DNA of 64,000 nucleotides from Diaporthe sp. PMI_573 (lineage: Eukaryota > Ascomycota > Sordariomycetes > Diaporthales > Diaporthaceae), in contig JAJTUP010000018.1 of assembly GCA_021399435.1 (NCBI GenBank), positions 496,001 through 560,000 of the forward strand, given 5' to 3'. The notes beneath the pieces were generated by a model. The model had not been told where the DNA came from, ran no database searches, and worked only from the letters and a program-made list of their open reading frames with translations. This document shows, one piece after another, positions 11,550 through 22,080 of the stretch; positions within the stretch are counted from its first letter, which is position 1, and each line of letters opens with the position of its first letter. A program made the position numbers and the translations under genes.

Positions 11550-12591
11550 ATGCCTCGCGACAAGGAACAGGAGGATGCCTATCGATCTGCCGACCTGAGT
11601 GTCTTCGGGAGCGGCCTCTTTTCCGACTGTGTCATCAAATGCGGCCCCAAATCTTGGAGCCTACACCGAGCCACCCTGTGCTCCAGAAGTGTTTGGTTCG
11701 AAAAGACCTTTACTGGGCTATTCACGGTGAGATACTTACTTCTACTCTCCTCCAACATCTCTGTTAAGCTAACACTCTACTAGGAGGGACGTGAGGCCGT
11801 GGTTCACATCCGAGAGCAAGACCCCGAGGCTGTTGAGTTGTGCCTCAAATACATCTACGGAGGAGGTACGTAAACGTAAACATAGAGTCATTCCTTTAGC
11901 GCTTCTCTAACATCTACCGGTACTCCAGTCGCGGCCATCCACATGGCCAAACAAACAGAGTCCCGGCAAACCTTTTAAATTCTGCGTGGAGCTCTACCGG
12001 TCGGCAGATTTCTTCCTGCTCAAGCCACTCCTCCCCATCGTCCAAGAGTACCTCAGTGACTACTGCGACGAGAAGATCAAGTGGATGTACACCCAGGGAA
12101 ACCTAGCCGCAGACTGCGAGGGGCAGATGGCTCGAGCGTGGGTCGACTGCCTCAAGGCTGCCATCCTCGAGGCCCACAAATGGAACACGCCAGTCATTTA
12201 CACGATGCTGAAGGAGTTTGTATGGACCGGTAGGTACTATTTTACGTGTACTGCGGGCTCAAAAATACAATTGCTCGACATTTCGGGGTGGTTGGATGAG
12301 AACCTACCAAACTTCAGGTAGCAGGTTGTTGAGCTTTTCAAGAAACCGACCAGGCGTTGGACGGGAGCACCAGACGATGCTTAGGATGCACTCGTCTGGA
12401 CTCCGGAGCCATGCAGGGGCGCCACTCCTGGAATACTGCGCAACACCTGCATCCGATGCGGCGACTACTCTGGCGGAAAACTGCTCCTAGATCCTTTCAA
12501 CCTCCCAAGCTCCCGGAGCCCTACCAGGTGGTGGTGCGAGGATTGTGTTGAGGAGACTGTGTATCCGTGGAGGGTGGATGATTATCTATGA
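11550..12591 (+). pseudogene. Decayed BTB/POZ gene with C-terminal Cys motif (BTB-7)
   Basis: Exon 1 (11550-11726), exon 2 (11784-11865, 82 bases) and both conserved introns are intact and match BTB-6, -8 and -9. Exon 3 starts at 11929 in frame ('VAAIHMAKQTESRQTF') but then reads TAA. Dropping one T from the TTTT run at 11973-11976 would reopen the frame into 'FCVELYRSADFFLL', so a 1-base insertion is the simplest explanation. Further down the same frame has TAG at 12319-12321 and TAG at 12382-12384, then runs on to a well-formed C-terminal 'CIRCGD...WWCEDC' and 'YPWRVDDYL' ending at 12591. Both TAGs could come from CAG by C-to-T in CpA. Three lesions argue for a pseudogene, although the N-terminal BTB part could still be expressed. 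A sequencing error could explain the frameshift but not the stops. Confidence 0.8.
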
Positions 12592-12689
12592 GGACTGAGC
12601 TCGACGATGCTGGCAAGAAGATACAGTGTCAAGAAAGCTGTAGGAACCAAGACGGATATTTAATACAGCTAGGATGTCTAAGAAGATAT

Positions 12690-12773
12690 GTGTTTAAGCG
12701 TTTACCACTGTATGAAGGGACCGCCTACATACTGCTTAAGAGGCGTACGTACACGGATTAAAAACGAAACCAC
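12690..12773 (+). repeat. 84-bp dispersed repeat, copy 1
   Basis: Starts TGTTTAAGCG and runs to about AACGAAACCACC. A nearly identical copy lies inverted at 33200-33284, and the right end recurs at about 46954-46980. It is probably a fragment of a mobile element or short non-coding element. No coding content. Confidence 0.85.
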
Positions 12774-13029
12774 CTAAGAAGATATAGATATAGCCAGGCT
12801 TTGTATCTACCACTACTTGCGCCAAATAGGACCGCTTAGGCGCCTACAGAATTTGGTATACTCGAATACTACATGGGGTTCACGCCAGAAGCTCTCGCTT
12901 ATGTCGACACTATGTGAAATCTTGTTTGATATGTCATTTTGAATGGAGTCTCCCAGATGTTGATGACATTTCATCGGCCCAACCGACATATACAGCTCCC
13001 ATGCCGTACCCTACTTGGGTATTTCAAGA

Positions 13030-14085
13030 CTACCAGCCCCTGTTGCGCGACAGCTCGTACCACCAGTTCCGGAGCATCCACCCATCAAATTCAGTCACCT
13101 CCTGCGCTGCGCCAGCAAGCATGATGAACGAGCTAATGCCAGTCGGCGTCCAGTCGTAGAAGTCGTCCAGGCCAAATGTGTGTCCCTGTTGCGATGATGA
13201 TTAGCTTCCAGGTTTCTTTTTTACCACCGACACATAGCGACTTACCATCTCGTGGAGAAGGATGTGGATGTTATCCGAGCCAAGGGCCTGCAAGAAGTAC
13301 TCGGCGCCAATGCGCTGGCCCCAGTCACCACCGGCACCGCCACCCATGCCATCAGTCAGCCACAGAGACTGGTCGTAGTGCCTCTCGGCACCACCAGCGC
13401 AGCCGCTGTAGGTTCCGGCCTGGTTGAAGAAGCGGCCGCACGACTCGGCGCACTGGGGGATGCCCTCGCCGTCGACGTCGGTGTAGATATCGAGACCCTC
13501 GGTGGAGCCCTCGAGCAGGCTCTTGTCCTTGACGGCCCAGCCTACGACGTTGATGCTGATGTTGTTGTAGGGGAACCCGTCGTAGCCGTACATGTGGCTG
13601 AACCATTTCTGGTACTGCTCGTTGACGGCCGTGGCGATCTGGTCGCGCTGGGCCTGCGAGACGGAGGTGTCTGACTCCCACCGGACACAGTAGTTAAGAG
13701 CGCTGTGTGAGTATGTTGTCAGCCATGCTGGCTATTAAAATATCTTCCAATGTGAGGCTCAGACATACCCGTTGTTGGCCTTGAGCTGGTCCCATCCGTA
13801 ATTCTCAAACGCGAGGGCATTGCCGTTGTTGTAAGTCTCCAGGGTGTGGTCCCACACTTCTTTCAGTGGGGCGGCCAGGTCCGCCGGAGGGGCCCAGCCC
13901 GACTGCCTGCTGCCAAGGCGTCGGCCGCGCACAACCCGTCTTCGGGTCTTGGGGGCGTCGGTCGCGGGCGAGGAGGTTGAACGTCCCCAGACGGAGAGGT
14001 CTTTGTCCGCATCAGCAGAGAAAATAGCCGCCTGGGCGAGGCTCTCCAGGCCGGCTAGGAGAATGAGTGTCTTGCTGAAATGCAT
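13030..14085 (-). CDS. Secreted HExxH zinc metallopeptidase-like protein
   Basis: Exons 14085-13769, 13702-13246 and 13185-13030 give 309 residues. Introns are 66 and 60 bp. The N-terminus 'MHFSKTLILLAGLESLAQA' is a clear signal peptide, followed by a basic stretch (RRRVVRGRR) that could be a kexin-type processing site. The zinc motif HEMGHTFGLDD (H256, E257, H260, D266) is split by the second intron, which falls between the Met and Gly codons. HExxHxxGxxD is typical of metzincin-like peptidases and gives two His ligands, the catalytic Glu and a possible third ligand. Several Cys residues ('CVRWES', 'CAESCGRFF', 'YSGCAGG') fit an extracellular protein. The substrate is unknown. The exact family was not identified, so peptidase activity rests on the motif. 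Confidence 0.8.
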
Positions 14086-15014
14086 AATGAATGTGTTAAT
14101 ATGAACGAATGAAACGAAAAGCGGAGAGGAAGATGGGATGGATGCTGATCATGTTTCCGAATGTTTCTCACGGGGACGGCAAACACATTTTATATTCCAG
14201 GCATCGAAGCGTCAATTGCCATCTTTTTGGTGATGGTGAGAGCATCTCTCTCATTGACGGACAAACGCGCGGGAGCCAAGTCGGAGCTAATCTAACGCAA
14301 GGGGCCCGGCAACTAGTCTTGGTGTTTCGTTTCCCACAGTTGGATGCCGTTTCGGCATGGCGAGCTTGGCGGAACATGCCACCGCCGTGGATTGATTGAC
14401 ATGCAGCCTCCACATGCAACCCCATCTGGCTCTCAGTGCCGGCGCCAAAGATCGTATCGCTTACAGCAAGTTCGCATCGCCAAAGAATGAGTGGAACTGA
14501 AACGTGCTGAGGTCATACAGCCCTTGGCAGGATGGAATGTCCAACAAAAAGGACCATGGCCAAGCTTCCCAATTTGTTTGCGGCGCGATAGTATAGAGTG
14601 GCGACCTCTTTAGGGGCCGCAAGCGAGCTCCATAAGCACGGGCATCGTATTCTGGGCTTTTAATCTTATGAATTTCGAGAAAGGGGCATAAAGGATTTGG
14701 GCATGGCAACGGAGGAATATAGGCCGTACGACAAATTGCCCAGACTTCACCCCGACTAGGCGGGAATTTCTATTACGAAAAATAATTGTTGAGAGCTTCC
14801 GGAGGGCCTTTCATTCGCATTGGAAATATTGCGCTCATGAGTCGAAGCAAAACCGCCTTGATAATATTGATGCTGGGCTCAAACTATCTCATTAGAACTG
14901 CTGCGTTAACATTTGCGGTGGGTGAGATGCAAATTAAGATTTGAATTACATCTGGACTATTATTTAATACCTGCGATATCAGATATTTGCCCTCCTCTTG
15001 CTCTCTTCACTTCA
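14086..15014. other. Intergenic spacer, promoter of the metallopeptidase
   Basis: Upstream of the minus-strand metallopeptidase and downstream of the broken DUF1593 gene. The part around 14750-15000 looks AT-richer than the surrounding coding DNA. No supported gene seen. Confidence 0.4.
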
Positions 15015-16659
15015 TCATGTCTCCACGGTAAGAACAACACGCAGATACCTCCTCAGCAGCAGCGGTGCAGTCTTGCTCGTCACCTGCAGAATAACATGGT
15101 ATGCTAGCCCAGGGGTGGTGGCAGCGGGAATCTCGACGCGCACGGCCTCTCCGAGAACCACATTCTGGAACCCGGCATCATTGTAAGGGAGCGTTCCGTT
15201 GGTTCCCTCGGGTGCCGCCAATGCAATCAGGTTGAGGTGAGTCAGGCCGCCCGGGCTGGTGACATAGTCAGTGGGCTCTGCGTAGTGGTACTACTCGAAC
15301 TGTAGGTTCTCAGTCGTATCAGGATGGTCCGGGTCGTAGGATTCACTGCCGTCCAAGACGACAGTCTAACCTGCCTGGACCGTAATGTTCAGGAAATCCG
15401 AGCCCTGGGTGCCGTTCACGACGGGCACGGGCGGATGGCTCGCGTTGCCAAAGTCAGAGGTCACCGTCCACTGCATGCGGGCCGCGAAGTCGTTCTGGAA
15501 GTGGTCCCTCCAGCGGTAGACGCTGGCCTTGTTGCCCGTGTACGAGGCCTCATCCACTTCCACTATTTGATCGACAATGTCGGAGTACTGCCTGGATCCG
15601 GGGACAACATAGCCGTAGCGTCCGCCCCAGCTGCCCCAGTTCGGGTTCTCCGGGTGTCCGAGACCATTTTGAATGAGATATAAGAAGGTGGGCGAGTCTC
15701 CTTCCATTATGTACAAGGGCAGGGGATACTGCTCCGCGAGGGGCCCGCCAATCTTGATGTTCTCCGCCAGCCAGCCCTTGGAAACCTTGGTCGAATTGGC
15801 CCCAGACTCGGCGGCCGATATTCCCAGCCACGTTGACGCATAGTAGGAGTTCCAAGCGTGGATCGACACGATGTAGAAGACGTCGGGGAAATTGGCGCGG
15901 ATCCAAGGGCCACTGTCGTCCTGTTCGGAGATGGCGTACACCCTCAGGCGCGAGCGCAACGCCGCGGCATCGTCTGCGGAATAGTTGTCCTGGATATACT
16001 GCAGCGCCTGGGCGAGTGTGTTGATACCTCCCCATGCGGGAACCCACAATGGCTCCTCCGATTCTTCCAAGCGCTGGACTAGGAGCAGAGCACCTTCACT
16101 TGGGGCGATCGATAGTGCTGCTTTCCCGTAGGCCTGAGTGTTTTTGTTTAGCGGTTGCGCTTTGCGTGAAGCCGAAAGATACAATAATAACCTACCGTTG
16201 GGCCAGATGTAACCATGTCTAACAAGGTGCTTGCATTTTGGTACTGTGCTTCGGGGTTGACATGACTGTTTAAATTATCCACAACCTCTCCGTATGCCTG
16301 GACTATTTCCCCGATGGCTTCTGGGTGCGTGGTATTCTGCAACCACACCGATGTACACGCGCCTATACTGTCATGAGCAACTTCGCAAGGGTCATTCCGG
16401 TATGAGATCGCTGCCCGAGGCACTCGCACAATCCGCGGGTATCGAATTCGTTCGAGTACAGGAGATACCGGACAAAAGACTCTGAGTCGTCGACATCAGC
16501 CAGGATGTCCGAGAGGACAAAGACCCTTGGCTTGGACGCGAAGGCCGGAAGCCTGGTGAGGTCTGGAGATGAGGTATTCGTCGGCGCCGCGGACAAAGCC
16601 ACCTCTAAGAACCCAAGAGCCAAGGCAAAGACGCCTAGAAGAGATTTTGTCGAGCCCAT
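15015..16659 (-). pseudogene. Secreted DUF1593-family protein gene with two internal stops
   Basis: Exons 16659-16430, 16367-16196 and 16133-15015 (introns 62 bp each) encode a signal peptide ('LLGVFALALGFLEVALSA') and a DUF1593-type domain: 'KPRVFVLSDI', 'DDSESFVRYLLYSNEFDTRG', 'LQNTTHPEAI', 'PLWVPAWGG', 'FYIVSIHAWN', 'GGRYGYVVPGSRQYSDI'. The family resembles nucleoside-hydrolase-like folds and is often annotated as cellulose-binding; true activity is uncertain. The frame is cut by TAG at 15368-15366 ('VQAG' stop) and TAG at 15293-15291 ('LQFE' stop), yet stays homologous-looking to the natural end at 15015. The second stop most likely replaces a Trp codon, the first a Gln codon. Either the gene is dead or a protein lacking the last 118 residues is made. 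Confidence 0.75.
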
Positions 16660-17900
16660 TATGGCATCTATTTCCGCAAAGCTGACCTAAAGAGGATACC
16701 TAGTTCCAGGTCGCATTGACGGCCGTGTCCTCGGGGCAACTTGTCTTTATGTGTCTACGTCCATCCGGGGCAATTTCGCGTACGCGACAAATGCCAACCC
16801 GCAGCCGATACGGTGGATGAGTCCAAGAAATAATGAGGCTAAGTGCGGGTCACCCCCCACTGGCCGGCTGTTAAAGGCAGATGACATTGCTTCATCCGTC
16901 CTCTCGGAGTTGTGTCCAGCCATCGACGATGAGTCCATGTTGGTTTCTACAGCTGAGCCAAGTACCATGAAATACGGTCAAGAAACCTGTGTTTCCGACA
17001 TTAGCCATCCCGACCCAACTTCCATATCAACATAACGAGCACCAGATTGAAGGGCTTCTCATGCACAGGAAGGAGAGACAAGTAAAATCTCGGCCATTTA
17101 TGTGACGAGGATTCCCGCAATTTCCCCCGGAATCGTCTCCGCATCGACAGTTCGTGGTATTTTCCGGGGTGTGCCCGGCTGGACATGCTAACCACTGATC
17201 GGCTGTTGATGTGCTGCCGTTATGCTGCTAAGTTCGGGTATGTCTATCCCATATCGCAGTGAGCCTTTACGGTTCCGCAGCAAGAGACGAGTCATGCGTG
17301 GGCTTGGTATTAGTTACAGCCTCTCGCTTTGTATCTCTGAGAAGAAACTAAATCATATGGTCTTGCAAGTAAGTTACTTGCTGGGTATTGCTTGCAGTTG
17401 CTTGTATGTATACAATAATGGATTTCATTCTGATGATGATCCGCTCGGCTTCTTTCAATATCATCAGCTGCAACAGTATACTATGTCAATGTCCATTCTT
17501 ATGAAACGATGCAGATTTTCAAGGGCCATTGCGTGCTATTGTTTGAGTCCTTTATATCTACTCAGGCTACATCTACAGTCCTTTGAGACAGTTAGTCCTA
17601 TTGAAGATGACCTTTGCCCGGATGTTTGCCTAAGTAGTTGACAGCCATCGGATCCGTGGCAAAAAGAAAGACATCTGGCCAATTTCAATGCTATGAATGT
17701 GATTATCACCAAGGACGACACACCCCCCGAGATTGGGGACCGAGGCGGATGATTGTGGCTCGATCTAACCCCGTAAGGCTCACAACTCGGTGCTGTCGTT
17801 CACTGTTTGAGATGAATCACAAACCCCTGTCTGCAAAATTCGATCTGTTCCGGCGAAGGCCAACCGACAGCAGGTAAAACTTGGTTTGGTCCCCTTGGCA
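16660..17900. other. Intergenic spacer, nothing recognised
   Basis: Upstream of the DUF1593 gene. Short open frames such as 17222-17641 have no recognisable content. No repeat array seen. Confidence 0.4.
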
Positions 17901-17949
17901 TCTGTCCCTGTGTGCCTCACAGGCTACCTTCTACCTTGCATTCTCTTCT

Positions 17950-18520
17950 TCGGTCAACCTCACCTCTCCCTCTTGGCAAACAACTGCCGGTTGACATCAC
18001 TTTGCCCACGAGCACCACCCGCAGCTTGGGGGGCCATCTTCTTCCTGTTCTCACCTTCATTTGGGTCAATATCAACTCTTGCTTGGGGCCGGTACGCGTA
18101 CAGGACGGTTTGCAGACAACCTCCTTTGTCGCCTCCACTTTGTCAGGGACCAATATCACCTCTCCCGTAAGGCAAACAACAACAGAAAGCACCGTTCTTC
18201 TTCACAAGAGCTGTCCCTGCCACGGTACAGTCCACCCTCTTTCTTCCCTTCCCTTCCTCCTGTGTCACCACCACCTCTGCTACAGGACTTGAACTTGTAC
18301 GGAAGGCTGCAGAATACCACGGAACGGCCTGCAAACTACGTCCAAGTCTCTTGAGTCACCATCACCTCTGCCTTGAGACCTTTGTGGTTTGCAGACCAAC
18401 CTCTTCCTCCCCTTCTCTCCAAGTCCTTCCTAAGTCAACATTACCTCTCGCCTGCTACACGAGCGCGAACGGGAACACTCCGCAGACTACCCTTATTCTT
18501 TGCCTGTTTTCCCTTTGAGC
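17950..18520. repeat. Diverged long tandem repeat upstream of F-box gene
   Basis: The motif GTCAnnATCACCTCT recurs near 17955, 17990, 18063, 18147, 18262, 18353 and 18431. A second motif like TTTGCAGACAACCTCCT recurs between some of these (18108, 18387, weaker near 18327 and 18480). This suggests an old tandem array with a unit of roughly 80-115 bases. It is pyrimidine-rich and ends about 200 bases before the F-box start. Confidence 0.5.
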
Positions 18521-18735
18521 TAAACGTATCCCATTCACCAGAGTCTCACATGCAGACCTATGATTCGGAGCTTTACATAACAGCTGTCTGACACACAAAT
18601 CGGTGAGAGCATCCCACCGGAGCCATCGATCTTCCCGTCACCGTACTGATAGCAATCTAGATTCAGCTCACTACCACCTAGCCGCTGACAACCTGACTTG
18701 CTGTTACGCTTCGCCGTCACCCACAAGACAACAAC

Positions 18736-20064
18736 ATGGCTGGCCAAGATGGTAGGGCAGACAACGGCCTGGACACTGGTGTGTTCAGGCTGTTTGACCC
18801 AGGATTCCCGAAGGAGCTTCGCCTCAACGTGTTCGAGAGCCTCGTGCCCGATCCTCTACCAATCGGAACAAGTCCATCACTTTCTCCAGATATCCTGGAT
18901 TCCCGCGCCGCACTTGTCAACCTCTGCCTCACCAACAAGGAGTGCTATGCCCTCGCCATGCCACTGTTATACAGGCATATCATCATCACGGACTACGTTC
19001 AGATGGCCGGCCTCTTGGTGAACCTCATCTTCTTCAACGATCGCCGGAAATGGATGCGCAGTCTTGCTGTGCTTGTGGAAGTCGAACCAGAGGGGTATGA
19101 TGACGAGAAGACGGATGGCAACTTCCATTTCATGACGCGGACAATTTCGTGGCTGGAGACATACAACACTGCGAACCCGGGACCCAATGTGTTGGGAACC
19201 TTCAACGCAGTTAGAGCACTCTTACCTCGATTTGCGGATCTGATTGCGGAGGCGCCTGTGGTCCACGAGGATTCTCCGGATCCAGACGAGGACTATGTTC
19301 CGGATGGCTTCCGAGAGTTTCACGCAAGCCAACTCAATGACGTGTACGAGCAATTTCTTCGGCTACTGCTTCGGATGCAAATCAACATCAAGGACATCTT
19401 GATTACTGTTCAGGACGACTTCCGTCAGTTTCTCTGTCCCGCAGACCTGCAACACAGAATCTTCACCCAATTCTGGGTTGATCCCGCCCGGCCCATCTCT
19501 GAGAATCCCTTCGAGAACCTTGTTTCCATCAGGAAACAGGCTAGTCCACACAATGCCGTGAGTTTTCGACAGCATCCTCTGGAGCCGGAATACATCAGGA
19601 GTAAGAACTGGGAGTTCTTCCGGGATAACGGAAACTGGTTCTTCAACGACCACCTTGACGAACACGGATGGCCGCGTCATCCTCAGCCCCCGAGGGATCT
19701 CCGGTTGTTCTCGCATATCACTAAGCTGGGACTTCACGAGTCCCTGACACACCCCGCCCTGCTACGGGTCATTCTCAGTTCCTGCACATCTCTCAAGGCC
19801 CTCTGCTACACGACCGATGCTACAGAATGGACCCGCAGGTTTCAACCCCGCGTGTCCGCCGAGGAGGAGGAAATTCCTGCGCCAACGCTGCAGCAGGCTC
19901 TTGACGTGGTGAGCGGGACGCTGACGGAGCTCCGCTTGGGTTGGGATCCTTGGGGAGCTGTTTTGACCGAAGAGGAAGAGGCGGCTGTGGCTCCACATCG
20001 GGTTGATGTGAGCGGATTTCCTCGGCTCACCAGCTGTGAGATCGATCAGGCCTTTGTTCGCTAG
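18736..20064 (+). CDS. F-box-like protein
   Basis: A single exon of 442 residues. The N-terminal part 'FDPGFPKELRLNVFESLV' followed by 'ALVNLCLTNKECYALAMPLLYRHIII' has the Pro-x-Glu and later Leu/Cys pattern of fungal F-box proteins, which join SCF ubiquitin ligases through Skp1. The rest is a long region with no repeat signature I recognise, perhaps a degenerate leucine-rich substrate-binding part ('LRLFSHITKLGLHESLTHPAL', 'LTELRLGWDPWGAVL'). The ATG lies in a CAACATGGC context. It is preceded by a diverged repeat region and followed immediately by two minisatellites. Typical fungal F-box proteins are 350-600 residues, so this is plausibly complete. Confidence 0.75.
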   Translation: MAGQDGRADNGLDTGVFRLFDPGFPKELRLNVFESLVPDPLPIGTSPSLSPDILDSRAALVNLCLTNKECYALAMPLLYRHIIITDYVQMAGLLVNLIFFNDRRKWMRSLAVLVEVEPEGYDDEKTDGNFHFMTRTISWLETYNTANPGPNVLGTFNAVRALLPRFADLIAEAPVVHEDSPDPDEDYVPDGFREFHASQLNDVYEQFLRLLLRMQINIKDILITVQDDFRQFLCPADLQHRIFTQFWVDPARPISENPFENLVSIRKQASPHNAVSFRQHPLEPEYIRSKNWEFFRDNGNWFFNDHLDEHGWPRHPQPPRDLRLFSHITKLGLHESLTHPALLRVILSSCTSLKALCYTTDATEWTRRFQPRVSAEEEEIPAPTLQQALDVVSGTLTELRLGWDPWGAVLTEEEEAAVAPHRVDVSGFPRLTSCEIDQAFVR

Positions 20065-20072
20065 AAATGCTG

Positions 20073-20395
20073 GTGAAAGACATCCGACGAAAGGCATCCG
20101 ACGAAAGGCACCAGACGAATGGCACCAGACGAAAGGCACCCCATGGGAGAAGAGACACGATGGAAGCAGTCAAATGCAAGACGAGACTTGGTGGGAGACA
20201 TCTAATGATGGATTACTGGACCTGACGAAAGACAGCATCGGGCGAGAGTCGAGACCCGATGAAAGGACAAACACCAGACGGGAAACAAACACCAGACGAG
20301 AGGCAAACACCAGACAGGAGACAAACACCAGGCAGGCGATAAACACCGGACGGGAGTCGAACACTGGACGGGAGTCAAACACCAGACGGGAGAGC
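20073..20395. repeat. 14-bp and 18-bp minisatellites (locus C)
   Basis: Two adjoining arrays directly after the F-box stop. At about 20075-20140 the unit is near GACGAAAGGCACCA (14 bases, about five copies). At about 20255-20392 it is near ACCAGACGGGAAACAAAC (18 bases, about seven copies). They share the core CACCAGACG, so the second may derive from the first. They are unlike the CCTCC 15-bp family. Confidence 0.85.
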
Positions 20396-20480
20396 TTAGT
20401 CTCATAATACAGTGGTGGAAAGTCTCACAGGGAAAAGAAAATGAACAGAGAAATGTAAACTATTATTACTACTTAGGTAG

Positions 20481-22080
20481 TTAATTACTCTTCTCTCTAT
20501 TCGCATCCTCAACAACCACCCTTGTGACAACATTCATATGAATATAAGGCCCCTCCACCACCGGCGCCGGCGTAGAATACACCCGTATCAGATCCGGATT
20601 GATAGCCTCATGCCTGCTAACATAAGACCTCCCCCAGCCCCGCTGGCCCCCAAACCGCCACCACCACCACTCCCTCCGCTCCTTTTTCTCCTCCTCTCTG
20701 TGCGGTCTGTACGTGCCCGCATACCCCTGGCTCACCGGCCCACTGATGACAACCGTATGCCCGTAGTTGCGAGCCGGCGTGCGCATGAAGCTGAACCGGT
20801 CCAGACCCGTCGCTACCATGTCATCCGGCGCGCTGAAGAGGATGGTGGTTGTCCACAGCGCCGAGTTGAACAGCCCGTTCGCGGCGAGGATGGACCCCGC
20901 AAAGGCAAAGTATGAGATGCCTAGGTCGTATCCCATGATGATGGAGATGCGGCCGATCAAGAGCGGCGCGATGCAGATAAGGTAGATGAAGGGGTACACC
21001 AGGAAGGCCGGGTGGTATCCCGACTGTCTCGAAGCCTCACTCTCGCGCCTCGCGGACTCGGGCGTGTGAAGGCGGCGCTGGGGCATGTGTCTACAGCTGC
21101 GCTTCTGGCGCCAGAGGGTGAAGAAGACGATGGAGTAGAGGCCGAAGGTCAGGGATATCGAGACGATGACCCAGAAGTAGTGCGACCAGAGGCGCCAGGG
21201 GTTGTACTCTGAGCTGATCCAGCACTATATGTCGCGGTCAGCTTCAAATGTAAGCCAGCCTCGAGGGACGCATATCGTAGGCACGCACCCAGACATTGGC
21301 TCGCATGAAGTATTCCTCTCCCATGCTGAGGACCGGCTTGCTGCGCAAAGAGCAGAGCACGCCAGCTGTGTTGATGCCGTAAGTAAACACCCAGATGCCA
21401 GTTATCATTGCGTACAGTGTTTTTCTCCCGGGCTTGTGTCCGAGGACAATCGTGCAAAATGTTGTGACGGAGATGGCAGAGAGGAAGAGGCTGGCTCCGA
21501 GGTTGCTGACAGACCCAAACCAGCCCTGGGCCCAGCAGACGCTCGAGGGGGCAAATATGCCGTCTTCTGACAGCCAGTGTATGCTGAGGCCGTATGCCAT
21601 TGCTTCTTGCATATCTGCGAGGAGGAGGTGGTAGACTAGAATCGGAAATGGGTTGCAGTCTTCTCGCCTGTCATCTTCCTGGCCATTTTGGGCCTGCTCT
21701 TCATCTGCGGTGAAGCTCTGCAGCTGAGTTTGTTGGTCCTGTTCGTCCTGCTCGGACCGCATCCTGTCCAGCTCCTGCAGCTGTTCCATGATCGTCCGGC
21801 CCTCAAGGTGCTCATGGCGCTGGTCCAGCCCGAGAGAGAAATCCGGGTCTCGTATCTCCACGTGCTCCTGCTGCCGGCCACGCCTCTTCTGGTGTCTCTG
21901 CTGGCGCAAGTTATGCCACCGGAAAGACAGCAGCTTGAATGTGATGAACAGCCAGAGGACCGTCGTGGCGATGAAGGAGAGGACGGAGAACGCCGTCAGC
22001 ACGGTAAGGCCTCGGCGGTGGTACTCGGGGAGCGGTGCGAGCGTGCCGCGGTCGCCTGCCGTCGGGTGCATCTTCGGCAT
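20481..22080 (-). CDS. Git3-type seven-helix receptor (glucose/nutrient-sensing GPCR-like)
   Basis: Exons 22080-21289 and 21224-20481 (intron 64 bp) give 511 residues. Seven hydrophobic segments are visible: 'LTVLTAFSVLSFIATTVLWL', 'FPILVYHLLLADMQEAMAYG', the stretch around 'NLGASLFLSAISVTTFCTIV', 'LYAMITGIWVFTYGINTAGV', 'YFWVIVSISLTFGLYSIVFF', 'FLVYPFIYLICIAPLLIGRI' and 'YFAFAGSILAANGLFNSALW'. The loop between helices 1 and 2 is long, charged and Gln-rich. 'LADMQEAMAYGLSIHW' and the helix 6 region resemble Git3/Gpr1 receptors, which signal through Gpa2-type G-alpha proteins to cAMP. The ligand is unknown. The ATG at 22080 was chosen because the frame upstream lacks one; a short upstream exon cannot be excluded. 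Confidence 0.75.
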
